Source: Phocaeicola_A sp036804505 (GTDB lineage Bacteria > Bacteroidota > Bacteroidia > Bacteroidales > Bacteroidaceae). From it: DNA of 64,000 nt. The notes under the pieces are model-generated. The model was not told the DNA's origin. It did no database searches and saw only the letters and a program-made list of their open reading frames with translations. The stretch covers positions 39,276 through 103,275 of the forward strand of contig DAIRSI010000012.1 in the NCBI GenBank assembly GCA_036804505.1, in the 5' to 3' direction. Below, in pieces: positions 45,643 to 54,463 of the stretch; the stretch's first letter is position 1, and each line of letters starts with the position of its first letter. The position numbers and the translations under genes were made by a program.

Positions 45643-45675
45643 GATAAATCTTTGGGAGATTAGAAAAACTTATTT

Positions 45676-45683
45676 TATTTTTG
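45676..45683 (+). promoter_or_regulatory. Promoter -7 box of histidine kinase gene
   Basis: TATTTTTG fits TAnnTTTG, 24 bases before the ATG at 45708. Confidence 0.55.
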
Positions 45684-45707
45684 TAGTGTATTCATGAGAA
45701 GAGCAGT

Positions 45708-47732
45708 ATGAATTTTTGTTGTAGGAATTTTATTATTTCTTTGTTATGCCTTATAATGCCTGTCGTGTTGACGGCAAAAGTCAATAAGGCTGCTAAATCT
45801 AAGCCCCAAAAGATTCAAGAGGTAACTGTGCAGTCTGCCGGTGAGGAAATTTTGCTCATCAGTTCATACGTAGCTGATTATTCCTACATCAGAACAGCTA
45901 TTGACGGTTTTGAAAGTACCTATGAACAACTTCATGGAAAATATTCCATAAGTATTGAAAGCCTTGACTGCAACAATCTGAATCAAATGGTAGAATGGCA
46001 GAAAAAAATGGATAATGTGTTGAGCAAGCACCCCAATCCACGTGCTGTTGTGTTGCTTGGCAGTCAGGCATGCATAACATTCTTTTCCCAAACGGCAGAT
46101 AAATGGAAAAAAATCCCGGTATATTGCATTATGTCACAGCGATATGTATCTACGTTGGAGGCTAGCACTGGGATAAAATCCGTTTCCGAGAAAGATATCA
46201 AAGAAAGAGGTGTCAAGGATTTGTACTATCTAATAAAAGGATTCAATGTCCGTTCTGCTGTTTTTTATGAATATGGAATACAGGAAGATTTCTATCTGAT
46301 GGAAAAATTCTTTCCCAAATACAGTAATGTAGCCATTTTGACGGACAACTCTTATGAAGGCCTCACGTATTTGCGTCAGGTAAAGGATTATTTGAGAAAG
46401 CATCCTAATATTAATTACCATTCAATAGATGGGCGATTTTATAATATGAAAGAAGCGGTGGAAGAATATAAAAAATTACCGCCGAACAGCATTGTTTTGT
46501 TATGTATTTGGACTTATGACAGGAACAATACCATTTTTATGAATAATGCAATGAATACTTTCACAAAGACCAATCCGGATGTTCCTATTTTTTCTTTGAC
46601 ATCTTCGGGCATCGGTTCTTGTGCCATTGGCGGTTATGTACCTCTATATCGGGATTATGAGAATGGTGCTGATCTGGCAAGGCGAATTCATCGCGAATTG
46701 GAAATGGGGGAAAACATTGCCGTCGACATCCATTCGTTGGATAAAGTATATAAATTCGATGAAATCGAATTACAACGGTTTGGCATTGGCAAAGAACTTC
46801 TTCCCAAAGGTTCTATCATCATAAATCAAAAGCCATCTACCATTGATTTGCTGCATCGCTATAAATGGCAGCTCATAGCTTTTGTAAGTATCTTTTTCCT
46901 TCTCACTGTGGGATTGATTATCTCTTTGGTCTATTCAGCACATATCAAGAAACTCACCGAAAATATCGAGAAGCAGAATGATATGTTGAAGAAGGAACGG
47001 GATCAACTTGAATATTCTCAGTATCAATTGCGTATAGCTAAAGAGAGAGCTGAAGAAGCCAATCGAATGAAAACGAACTTTGTGTCCAATATGAGTCACG
47101 AAATCCGTACACCTTTGAATGCCATTACCGGATTTTCCAATCTTTTGGCCGATTCCGTTTCGGATAATCAGGAGTTGAAGGAATACGTAAAGATTATAAC
47201 CGATAATTCGGATATGCTATTGAGACTAATCAATGATATTTTGGATATATCACGTCTGGAATCAGGAAAATCCCAGTTCTTTTATGAAACAGTCGATATA
47301 GTCCCCTATTGCAAGGGTGTAATCAATACTATAGCCCAATCGGTTGAACAGGGTGTCGAATTAAAATTCAAATGTGAAGAAAGCAGAGTTGTAGTGAAGA
47401 CTGACGTCACACGCTTGCAACAAGTGTTGATTAATTTGATGAATAATGCCGTGAAATATACTCACCAGGGATTTATAGAACTTTGGATAGAAAAGCGAGT
47501 GAAGGACAATGAACTGCGAATTGTTGTCAGTGATACGGGCGTTGGCATTCCAAAGGACAAGCAAGACATTATTTTCGAGAGATTTGAAAAAGTTAATGAA
47601 TATATACAAGGAACCGGTTTAGGGCTTTCTATTTGTCAGATGACTTTGGATAAGATGGGTGGAAAGATACAAGTAGATCATGAATATACCCAAGGCGCCC
47701 GGTTTGTGTGTACAATTCCTTTGACGAAGTGA
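45708..47732 (+). CDS. Sensor histidine kinase with ABC-substrate-binding-like ectodomain
   Basis: A 674-residue protein: signal peptide, a large periplasmic domain (about 45-380) resembling ABC-type substrate-binding proteins (VVLLGSQACITFF, VAILTDNSYEGL), a membrane helix (387-410), a coiled coil (411-458), HisKA with His464 in NMSHEIRTPLNA and a HATPase domain (LINLMNNAVKYT, DTGVGIP, GTGLGLS). No receiver domain or adjacent response regulator is seen, so it is an orphan. It probably senses a small solute; the ligand is unknown. Confidence 0.88.
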   Translation: MNFCCRNFIISLLCLIMPVVLTAKVNKAAKSKPQKIQEVTVQSAGEEILLISSYVADYSYIRTAIDGFESTYEQLHGKYSISIESLDCNNLNQMVEWQKKMDNVLSKHPNPRAVVLLGSQACITFFSQTADKWKKIPVYCIMSQRYVSTLEASTGIKSVSEKDIKERGVKDLYYLIKGFNVRSAVFYEYGIQEDFYLMEKFFPKYSNVAILTDNSYEGLTYLRQVKDYLRKHPNINYHSIDGRFYNMKEAVEEYKKLPPNSIVLLCIWTYDRNNTIFMNNAMNTFTKTNPDVPIFSLTSSGIGSCAIGGYVPLYRDYENGADLARRIHRELEMGENIAVDIHSLDKVYKFDEIELQRFGIGKELLPKGSIIINQKPSTIDLLHRYKWQLIAFVSIFFLLTVGLIISLVYSAHIKKLTENIEKQNDMLKKERDQLEYSQYQLRIAKERAEEANRMKTNFVSNMSHEIRTPLNAITGFSNLLADSVSDNQELKEYVKIITDNSDMLLRLINDILDISRLESGKSQFFYETVDIVPYCKGVINTIAQSVEQGVELKFKCEESRVVVKTDVTRLQQVLINLMNNAVKYTHQGFIELWIEKRVKDNELRIVVSDTGVGIPKDKQDIIFERFEKVNEYIQGTGLGLSICQMTLDKMGGKIQVDHEYTQGARFVCTIPLTK

Positions 47733-47796
47733 TGTTTTTCTTGTGTTTGGAGAAAGTCAGAGAAGTACTTTTATTGGATATGTTGTATTTTTTGAT

Positions 47797-47804
47797 TACT
47801 TTTG
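47797..47804 (+). promoter_or_regulatory. Promoter -7 box of ThiE/TenI-like gene
   Basis: TACTTTTG fits TAnnTTTG and ends 24 bases before the ATG at 47829. Confidence 0.6.
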
Positions 47805-47828
47805 CGACAATTTGATTGGAATGTATTT

Positions 47829-48437
47829 ATGAAATTAATATTAGTAACGCAACCTAAATTCTTTGTTGAAGAAGATCAGATAATTACAAATCTTTTTGAG
47901 GAAGGTCTGGACCTGCTTCATTTGTGTAAACCCGATACAGCTCCTATGTATTCGGAACGTTTATTGACTTTGGTACCTCAAGTTTATAGAAAGAGAATTG
48001 TTACTCATGATTTTTTTTATCTGAAAGATGAATTCAAGCTTTATGGCATTCATCTCAATGAACGGAATACGGTTCCTCCTGAAGATTATAAAGGTCATTT
48101 GAGCTGTACTTGTCATTCACTCGAAGAGCTGAAGGAAAAGAAAAAAAATTACAATTACGTATTTTTGTCTCCTGTTTTCAACAGTATTTCAAATCCCCGG
48201 ATTCTTTCAGGTTATACACCCGAGATGTTGAGAAAAGCCTATAAGGATGATTTGATTGATAAAAGAGTCATGGCATTCGGAGGAGTCAATGCAGACAATA
48301 TTCCTCTTTTGAAGGATTATGGGTTTGGAGGGGTTGTAATAATGGGTGATATTTGGAAATATTTTGATGATAGCAGCAACAAAGATTACATGGATTTAAT
48401 CGAATATTTCCGTAAGCTTAGAAAAATTGTAGATTAA
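47829..48437 (+). CDS. Thiamine phosphate synthase/TenI-like protein
   Basis: A 202-residue TIM-barrel protein of the TMP-synthase/TenI superfamily: MKLILVTQPKFF, LYGIHLNERN, LSPVFNSISNP and AFGGVNADNIPLL. Compared with ThiE, the diphosphate and metal motifs are altered (HLNERN in place of a HxGQxD-type motif; FNSISNP in place of FPTxTK), so catalytic function as TMP synthase is doubtful. No other thi genes and no TPP riboswitch are nearby. The start at 47829 gives the usual N-terminus. Confidence 0.72.
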   Translation: MKLILVTQPKFFVEEDQIITNLFEEGLDLLHLCKPDTAPMYSERLLTLVPQVYRKRIVTHDFFYLKDEFKLYGIHLNERNTVPPEDYKGHLSCTCHSLEELKEKKKNYNYVFLSPVFNSISNPRILSGYTPEMLRKAYKDDLIDKRVMAFGGVNADNIPLLKDYGFGGVVIMGDIWKYFDDSSNKDYMDLIEYFRKLRKIVD

Positions 48438-48474
48438 ATTTGACAATATCACCTGTGAATAGGAGAAAAATACT

Positions 48475-48482
48475 TACTTTTG
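48475..48482 (+). promoter_or_regulatory. Promoter -7 box of prs
   Basis: TACTTTTG fits TAnnTTTG, 36 bases before prs. Confidence 0.6.
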
Positions 48483-48518
48483 CATTAAAATAACTATTAT
48501 AGATAATTCTATACAATA

Positions 48519-49457
48519 ATGAGCAAGAAAGAGCCTTTTATGGTATTCTCGGGAACAAAATCGAGATACTTAGCAGAAAAAATTTGCGCCAGTTTAGGTT
48601 GCGAATTGGGAATGATGAACATTGAGCATTTTGCAGATGGAGAATTTGCCGTGTCATATGAAGAATCTATTCGTGGACATGATGTTTTTTTGGTACAGTC
48701 TACATTTCCGAATTCAGACAATCTGATGGAGCTTTTGCTGATGATTGATGCAGCAAAACGTGCTTCCGCAAGAAGCGTAATCGCCGTAATTCCCTATTTT
48801 GGATGGGCGCGTCAAGATCGAAAAGACAAACCGCGTGTTTCAATAGGAGCCAAACTGGTTGCCGATTTGTTAAGTGTAGCGGGAATAGATCGTTTGATTA
48901 CGATGGATTTGCATGCTGATCAGATTCAGGGCTTTTTCAATGTCCCTGTAGATCACTTGTATGCATCGGCTGTATTTTTACCTTACATTGAATCCTTGAA
49001 ATTGGATGATTTGGTGATAGCCACTCCAGACGTCGGAGGTTCCAAACGTGCCAGTACTTATTCAAAGTATCTGAATGTTCCTTTGGTCCTGTGTAATAAA
49101 TCACGCTTGAAAGCAAATCAGGTAGCGTCTATGCAGATTATCGGTGATGTGAAAGGTAAAAATGTAATTATTGTAGATGATATGGTTGACACAGCCGGAA
49201 CAATTACCAAAGCTGCAGATATCATGATAGAGGCCGGAGCAGTTTCGGTACGTGCTATAGCTTCTCATTGCGTAATGTCTGGTCCGGCTTCGGATAGAGT
49301 ACAAATGTCGTCTTTGAAGGAAATAGTTTTTACAGACAGCATTCCCTATACCGATCGTTGTGCAAAGGTAAAGCAATTGACCATTGCCGATATGTTTGCT
49401 GAAACAATCCGTCGTGTTGAAAATAACGAATCAATCAGTTCTCAATACATCATCTGA
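48519..49457 (+). CDS. prs: Ribose-phosphate pyrophosphokinase
   Basis: A 312-residue PRPP synthetase forming PRPP from ribose-5-phosphate and ATP for nucleotide, histidine and NAD synthesis. FSGTKSRYLAEKI at the start, YFGWARQDRK, DLHADQIQGFF, the PRPP loop VIIVDDMVDTAGT and SDRVQMSSLKEIVFTDS are all typical. Strong bidirectional terminator downstream. Confidence 0.95.
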   Translation: MSKKEPFMVFSGTKSRYLAEKICASLGCELGMMNIEHFADGEFAVSYEESIRGHDVFLVQSTFPNSDNLMELLLMIDAAKRASARSVIAVIPYFGWARQDRKDKPRVSIGAKLVADLLSVAGIDRLITMDLHADQIQGFFNVPVDHLYASAVFLPYIESLKLDDLVIATPDVGGSKRASTYSKYLNVPLVLCNKSRLKANQVASMQIIGDVKGKNVIIVDDMVDTAGTITKAADIMIEAGAVSVRAIASHCVMSGPASDRVQMSSLKEIVFTDSIPYTDRCAKVKQLTIADMFAETIRRVENNESISSQYII

Positions 49458-49477
49458 TTCTTTATCCGGAATAATAT

Positions 49478-49516
49478 AAAAAAAGGCGGAACCTTCATTA
49501 AGTTCCGCCTTTTTTG
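49478..49516. terminator. Bidirectional terminator between prs and glgP
   Basis: GGCGGAAC (49485-49492) pairs with GTTCCGCC (49502-49509); A-run on the left, T-run on the right, so it can stop both the prs and the glucan phosphorylase transcripts. Confidence 0.9.
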
Positions 49517-49539
49517 TATCATTATCAAACTCTTTGATC

Positions 49540-52101
49540 TTATTTGTTGAAATAGCGTATGTAGCAGAAATCCTGACGATGAGGCAAATCCTGGTTCTTC
49601 GGGAACATACGGTAGGAATATTTGAATGCACCTGCATTGTTCACAATGGATTCAACCTTGAAAGTATATAGATTTCCTTCTCTGTTTACCAGTTCCAATG
49701 GAAGAACGTCAACAATATGGTCTTCTTTGTCGTCACCGGTTTTTGTTACAATGAATTCAACTCCAAGGGCGTTGTCCAATCCTTTTTCATCAATTACGAC
49801 CTCAGAAGAATATATCTTGCCGCTTTCAATGTTATTATAATCAGCATATTCATTGATGGATACGACTTCAATGGAATCCCATCTTTCGGCAACTGTTTCT
49901 TTCCATGCAGCCATTTCTTTCGCCTTGGCATCATCATTGGCCGAAAGAGCCTTGAAACGTTTGGCTTCTTTGATGTAGAATTTGTTATAGTAATCGTCCA
50001 GTTGGCGTTTCATGGTATAGTGTGGGGCAATCTGCGCAATGGAGTTTTTGATTGTCTTAATCCAACCTTCAGAGTAACTTTTCTTTTTTCTGTCGTAATA
50101 CAATGGAACGATTTCCTGTTCAAGAAGACCATATATTGTAGCGGCATCCAATTGATCCTGATGATCCTGGTTCTGATAGGTACGTTTGTCAGTAAGAGCC
50201 CATCCTGCATGTTCACGATAGCCTTCCAGCCACCATCCGTCAAGTACTGAGAAATTCACGACTCCGTTCATCAATGCTTTTTCACCTGATGTACCGGAAG
50301 CTTCCATAGGACGCGTTGGTGTGTTTAGCCAGATATCAACGCCTGATACCAAACGGCGGGCCAGTTTCATGTCATAATTTTCAAGGAAAATAATTTTTCC
50401 AAGGAATTCAGGACGGCGTGAAACTTCAATGATTTTTTGAATAAGACCTTGTCCTGCTCCGTCGTGTGGATGAGCCTTGCCTGCAAACAGGAATTGTACA
50501 GGGTAATTAGGGTTGTTTACTATTTTAGACAAACGATCCAAATCTGTAAATAACAGATGAGCACGTTTATATGTGGCAAAACGGCGTGCAAAGCCTATTA
50601 TCAAAGCATTCGGATTGATTTTTTCCATCAAGGAGACAATTCTGGACGGATCTCCCTGATTCTTCAGCCAGTCTTCTTTGAAAGACTTGCGGATGAAATC
50701 AATCAGTTTTTCCTTCAGAGCCATACGGGTTTGCCATATTTCTTCATCAGGGACATCATAAATAGCCGACCATATTTTCGGATTTGATAGGTCCTGCATG
50801 AAAGAAGGATCAAAATATTTGTTGTAAAGTTTTTTCCATTCTGTAGCACTCCAAGTGGAGAAATGTACTCCGTTGGTGACATAGCCTACATGGTTTTCTT
50901 CAGGAAAATACCCTTTCCATATTCCTGAGAACATCTTCTGTGATACTTTTCCGTGAAGCATGCTCACTCCGTTCACTTCCTGACACGTATTGCAAGCAAA
51001 AGTTGACATACAGAATTTCTCATTAGGATCTCCCGGATTTGTTCTACCCATATCCATCAACTCTCCCCAATCGATACCGAGTTTCTGAGTATATCCTCGC
51101 ATGTATTTGCCAAACAAGCCTTCATCAAAATAATCGTGTCCGGCTGGAACAGGAGTATGGACCGTGTATAGAGAGGAAGAACGAACCAATTCCAATGATT
51201 GATTGAAGGTCAGACCCTGTCCTACATAATCACACAAGCGCTCTATGTTGCAAAGGGCTGCATGTCCTTCATTACAATGATAAATGTCTTTTTTGATATG
51301 AAGAGCCTTGAGTGTGATAATACCTCCAATTCCCAATAATATTTCTTGTTTCAGTCTATTTTCCCAATCTCCTCCATAGAGTTGATATGTGATAGGACGG
51401 TCAAATTCGCTGTTCATTTCATTATCCGTATCAAGAAGATACAAAGGAATGCGGCCTACATTAACTTTCCAAATATAAGCGTGTACCAAATAATTTACAT
51501 AAGGAACATCTACGACCAATGGTTGCCCATTTTCATCTGTTACGCGTTCTATCGGCAAGCTATTGAAGTTTTGAGCTTCGTAGTTTGCAATTTGTTGACC
51601 GTCCATCGAGAGGGATTGATCAAAATAACCGTAGCGATATAGGAATCCTACACCACACATGTCAACATTGCTGTCAGAAGCTTCTTTCAAATAATCACCT
51701 GCCAGAATTCCAAGACCGCCGGAATAGATTTTCAGAATATTCGTCAATCCGTATTCCATGCAGAAATAAGCGACGGAAGGACGTTTACTGTCTTTTTTAA
51801 CATCCATATATTTTCTGAAATCACTATAGACGTCATTCATCTTTTTGATGAAAGTCTTGTTTTTAGCAATTTTTTCCAATGATTCGTAGCTGAGACGTTG
51901 GAGGAGTAATACGGGATTCTGCTTGACTTCCTTCCATAAATCGGGATCCATATCTTTGAACAAATCCGTTGCATTATAGTTCCATGCCCACCATAAGTTA
52001 TGGGCCATTTCATCCAAGCATTTTAAACTTTCTGGAATCTGGGACTTTACATTCACTTCTTTCCAAGTTGGAGCATTGGCATTACTAACTTTAATTCTCA
52101 T
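49540..52101 (-). CDS. glgP: Alpha-glucan phosphorylase (GT35)
   Basis: An 853-residue GT35 phosphorylase of the DUF3417-bearing bacterial/archaeal type, releasing glucose-1-phosphate from glycogen or maltodextrin. N-terminal DUF3417 (about 15-120), then VAYFCMEYGLT, and the PLP lysine in EASGTSGEKALMNG. An additional C-terminal domain (about 730-853) is beta-rich. It lies 22 bases after the glycogen synthase gene and is probably cotranscribed. Confidence 0.9.
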   Translation of the reverse strand: MRIKVSNANAPTWKEVNVKSQIPESLKCLDEMAHNLWWAWNYNATDLFKDMDPDLWKEVKQNPVLLLQRLSYESLEKIAKNKTFIKKMNDVYSDFRKYMDVKKDSKRPSVAYFCMEYGLTNILKIYSGGLGILAGDYLKEASDSNVDMCGVGFLYRYGYFDQSLSMDGQQIANYEAQNFNSLPIERVTDENGQPLVVDVPYVNYLVHAYIWKVNVGRIPLYLLDTDNEMNSEFDRPITYQLYGGDWENRLKQEILLGIGGIITLKALHIKKDIYHCNEGHAALCNIERLCDYVGQGLTFNQSLELVRSSSLYTVHTPVPAGHDYFDEGLFGKYMRGYTQKLGIDWGELMDMGRTNPGDPNEKFCMSTFACNTCQEVNGVSMLHGKVSQKMFSGIWKGYFPEENHVGYVTNGVHFSTWSATEWKKLYNKYFDPSFMQDLSNPKIWSAIYDVPDEEIWQTRMALKEKLIDFIRKSFKEDWLKNQGDPSRIVSLMEKINPNALIIGFARRFATYKRAHLLFTDLDRLSKIVNNPNYPVQFLFAGKAHPHDGAGQGLIQKIIEVSRRPEFLGKIIFLENYDMKLARRLVSGVDIWLNTPTRPMEASGTSGEKALMNGVVNFSVLDGWWLEGYREHAGWALTDKRTYQNQDHQDQLDAATIYGLLEQEIVPLYYDRKKKSYSEGWIKTIKNSIAQIAPHYTMKRQLDDYYNKFYIKEAKRFKALSANDDAKAKEMAAWKETVAERWDSIEVVSINEYADYNNIESGKIYSSEVVIDEKGLDNALGVEFIVTKTGDDKEDHIVDVLPLELVNREGNLYTFKVESIVNNAGAFKYSYRMFPKNQDLPHRQDFCYIRYFNK

Positions 52102-52123
52102 ATTCTCTCAAATTTTTAAATTT

Positions 52124-53791
52124 CTAATGATTCTTATTATTTCTTTCAGCTGCTTTTTTCAAAGCAAAGTCATAGGCTTGCAGATAGTTATTAATAAAAT
52201 GCTTCCACAAGGCTTTTTCTGCAATTACAGCAGCTTTATTTCTTATTTCAGTGATTTCTTTTGCTGGTTTATTAGAAAAATCAGCTATAGTGTCTTTTAT
52301 TTCATCAGCAACTTCCGAATAGTTGTAGTCGGAACGATGAATTACTTTTACACCTTCTTCCAATTGTCCGTATTTCCCGTTGATTGTATTTACCCATAAG
52401 CCAAATCCTGCCAAATCTGTTGTAATCGTCGGGACCTTAAAGGCAATGCTTTCCAATGGTGTATATCCCCATGGTTCATAATAGGATGCATATACACTCA
52501 AATCATTGCCTATAACACAATCATAGTACGGCAAATTCACAATTCCGTCTTTTCCATCCAGATAACAAGGTATGAATATAATTTTCAGCTTGCTTTCTTT
52601 GTTATTTGAAATACCTAAATACTTCAGCATATCAAGCACTTGGTCATGACTCATATTGTGAAGCCAGTGTGTTATGTAAGGTACGGGCAACGGAGTATCA
52701 TATTTTTTATTATTGTTGAGACGCTCGAGTAGGTCTTCGCGGGGTTCCCCTACCCAACCGGGAACGTTGATGCAGGCAAGTACGTTTTTTCCTAGTTCCT
52801 TGTCACGCGTCAGGCGGTTCAAAGCCTCCAGATAAACATCTATGCCTTTGTTCTTGAATTCATAGCGTCCGCTGGTTCCTACAATCAGGGTATCATCTCC
52901 CATGTCTGTTCCAAAAACGGCATTGGCAATTTGCAGAAATGTTTTTCTGGCTTTCTTTCTTCGTTTTGTAAAATCAGTTCCTTTAGGGACAAAACTGTCT
53001 TCAAAACCGTTCATAAGTACCATATCCGGTTTCTTATCCAATAATTCCTCACATTCTTTAGCAGTTATGTCGCTTACTGTAGTGAAGCAGTCAACATGGT
53101 GTGCTGTCTGCTTTTCAATGGAATGTTTGGACTGCATGTTCAGTTCTTCTGCCATTTGGTCACCGTTGTATGCAAAAAGATAGTCATACAAGGGTTTGTT
53201 GTTACCGGCAATGGAACGGCCGACGGAAGTAGCATGTGTCGTAAAGATTGTGGCAATTTCGGGAACAGCCTTTTGTATGTAAAGAGCTCCCAATCCAGTC
53301 ATCCATTCGTGAGCCTGATAGATTACTTTATCTTTTTTGCTTAAATTGTTTTTGTAAAAACTTTCTACAGTTCTTCCCGCTGCATAAGAAAACATGGAGG
53401 CTTCGTCATAATCTCCGTATGCATGAAGCGAATCCACATGAAAATCATTCCATGCTTGGGTATATATATCATTTTTTTCGTGGAAAAAAGGGATGAAATC
53501 AATTAAGAATACAATCGGATTTCCCGGAATGTTCCAGCGACCGATTCTTAGGTTCAATCCTTCGTTTTTTGCGTGCGTACGCCATTCTGAATAAAGCGAA
53601 TTGTCTTCAATGAACAAAGGATTGTTTTTTGCTTTCCAGAAATCGGGCCCTATAAAAAAAACTTTGTCGTGCATCATGTCTTGCATAGTCTTTGCCCTCG
53701 TGGACAAAACAGTATAAATACCGCCGATTTTATTGCAAACTTCCCAACTTGATTCAAATACGTAGTCAGGAGATAATAATCTTTCTACCAT
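52124..53791 (-). CDS. Glycogen synthase, GT3 family
   Basis: A 555-residue glycosyltransferase of family GT3, the type of animal and fungal glycogen synthase, not bacterial GlgA (GT5). Signatures: FESSWEVCNKIGGIYTVL, TIFTTHATSVGRSIAG, and YYEPWGYTPLESIAFKVP with the E-x7-E motif. GT3 enzymes occur in Bacteroidota as the main glycogen synthase. It heads the pair with GT35 phosphorylase. Confidence 0.88.
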   Translation of the reverse strand: MVERLLSPDYVFESSWEVCNKIGGIYTVLSTRAKTMQDMMHDKVFFIGPDFWKAKNNPLFIEDNSLYSEWRTHAKNEGLNLRIGRWNIPGNPIVFLIDFIPFFHEKNDIYTQAWNDFHVDSLHAYGDYDEASMFSYAAGRTVESFYKNNLSKKDKVIYQAHEWMTGLGALYIQKAVPEIATIFTTHATSVGRSIAGNNKPLYDYLFAYNGDQMAEELNMQSKHSIEKQTAHHVDCFTTVSDITAKECEELLDKKPDMVLMNGFEDSFVPKGTDFTKRRKKARKTFLQIANAVFGTDMGDDTLIVGTSGRYEFKNKGIDVYLEALNRLTRDKELGKNVLACINVPGWVGEPREDLLERLNNNKKYDTPLPVPYITHWLHNMSHDQVLDMLKYLGISNNKESKLKIIFIPCYLDGKDGIVNLPYYDCVIGNDLSVYASYYEPWGYTPLESIAFKVPTITTDLAGFGLWVNTINGKYGQLEEGVKVIHRSDYNYSEVADEIKDTIADFSNKPAKEITEIRNKAAVIAEKALWKHFINNYLQAYDFALKKAAERNNKNH

Positions 53792-53818
53792 TTTTTGTTA
53801 TTCCCATATAATTTTATG

Positions 53819-53826
53819 CAAAAGTA
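53819..53826 (-). promoter_or_regulatory. Promoter -7 box of glycogen operon
   Basis: On the minus strand TACTTTTG fits TAnnTTTG, 27 bases upstream of the glycogen synthase. Confidence 0.6.
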
Positions 53827-53910
53827 AAAAGATTTTGTGAAAGAAAGAAGAATTTTAACTTCTTTGTAGTTAAAGAGTTATTAAAACGTTTGTGAAAAGA
53901 ATTTGAGAAC

Positions 53911-53946
53911 AAAAAAACTCCTTGCAAGGATAATCTTGCAAGGAGT
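53911..53946 (-). terminator. Intrinsic terminator of V-ATPase operon
   Basis: Perfect 12-bp stem, ACTCCTTGCAAG with CTTGCAAGGAGT, 6-base loop, then seven T on the minus strand. It lies 25 bases after the subunit K gene. Confidence 0.9.
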
Positions 53947-53971
53947 ATAATCTTTTTTTTGAATAAAGTAA

Positions 53972-54436
53972 TTATCCTACAACAGCTGAACCCATCAAGA
54001 ATGTTGCTGCCAAAGCTACGATGGCGTATAATTCAGGGAATACAGCCAGGATCAAAGTGTTACCAAAAACATTGTAACCCTGACCTATGGCAACTACACC
54101 ATTTGCACAAACTTGACCTTGACGGATAGCAGAGAATAAGGCTACCAATCCCAAACCGACACCAGAACCGAAAACAGCCATAGCTTGAAGAGCTGTGATT
54201 TGAGGAGTCAATAGGTGGAAAATGCTCTGCATCATGAAATAACCGGCAAAACCATACAAACCCTGTGTTCCGGGCAATGCCGACAATACCAAATAATTAC
54301 CGAATGCACTGTCGTTCTTCTTCATTGCACCCAATACTGCATTTCCAACGATTGTTACACCATAAGAACTTCCGACGCCGGATAAACCGACCATAAGTGC
54401 TATGCCTATATAGGCAATCAATAAATTCATTTCCAT
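53972..54436 (-). CDS. V-type ATPase subunit K (proteolipid)
   Basis: A 154-residue rotor-ring protein with four membrane helices in two hairpins. The ion-binding Glu135 is in FPELYAIVAL of helix 4. Residues matching the Enterococcus hirae sodium site are kept: Thr57-Gln58 in LPGTQGLYG and Gln106 in AIRQGQV. This favours Na+ transport over H+, an inference from motif comparison. Last gene of the operon. Confidence 0.9.
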   Translation of the reverse strand: MEMNLLIAYIGIALMVGLSGVGSSYGVTIVGNAVLGAMKKNDSAFGNYLVLSALPGTQGLYGFAGYFMMQSIFHLLTPQITALQAMAVFGSGVGLGLVALFSAIRQGQVCANGVVAIGQGYNVFGNTLILAVFPELYAIVALAATFLMGSAVVG

Positions 54437-54463
54437 AATTGTTTATTTTTATTTATTATTTTA

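Noticed and set aside
47733..47828. TPP riboswitch before the ThiE-like gene
   Set aside because: The gap is under 100 bases and lacks the conserved CUGAGA and related core.
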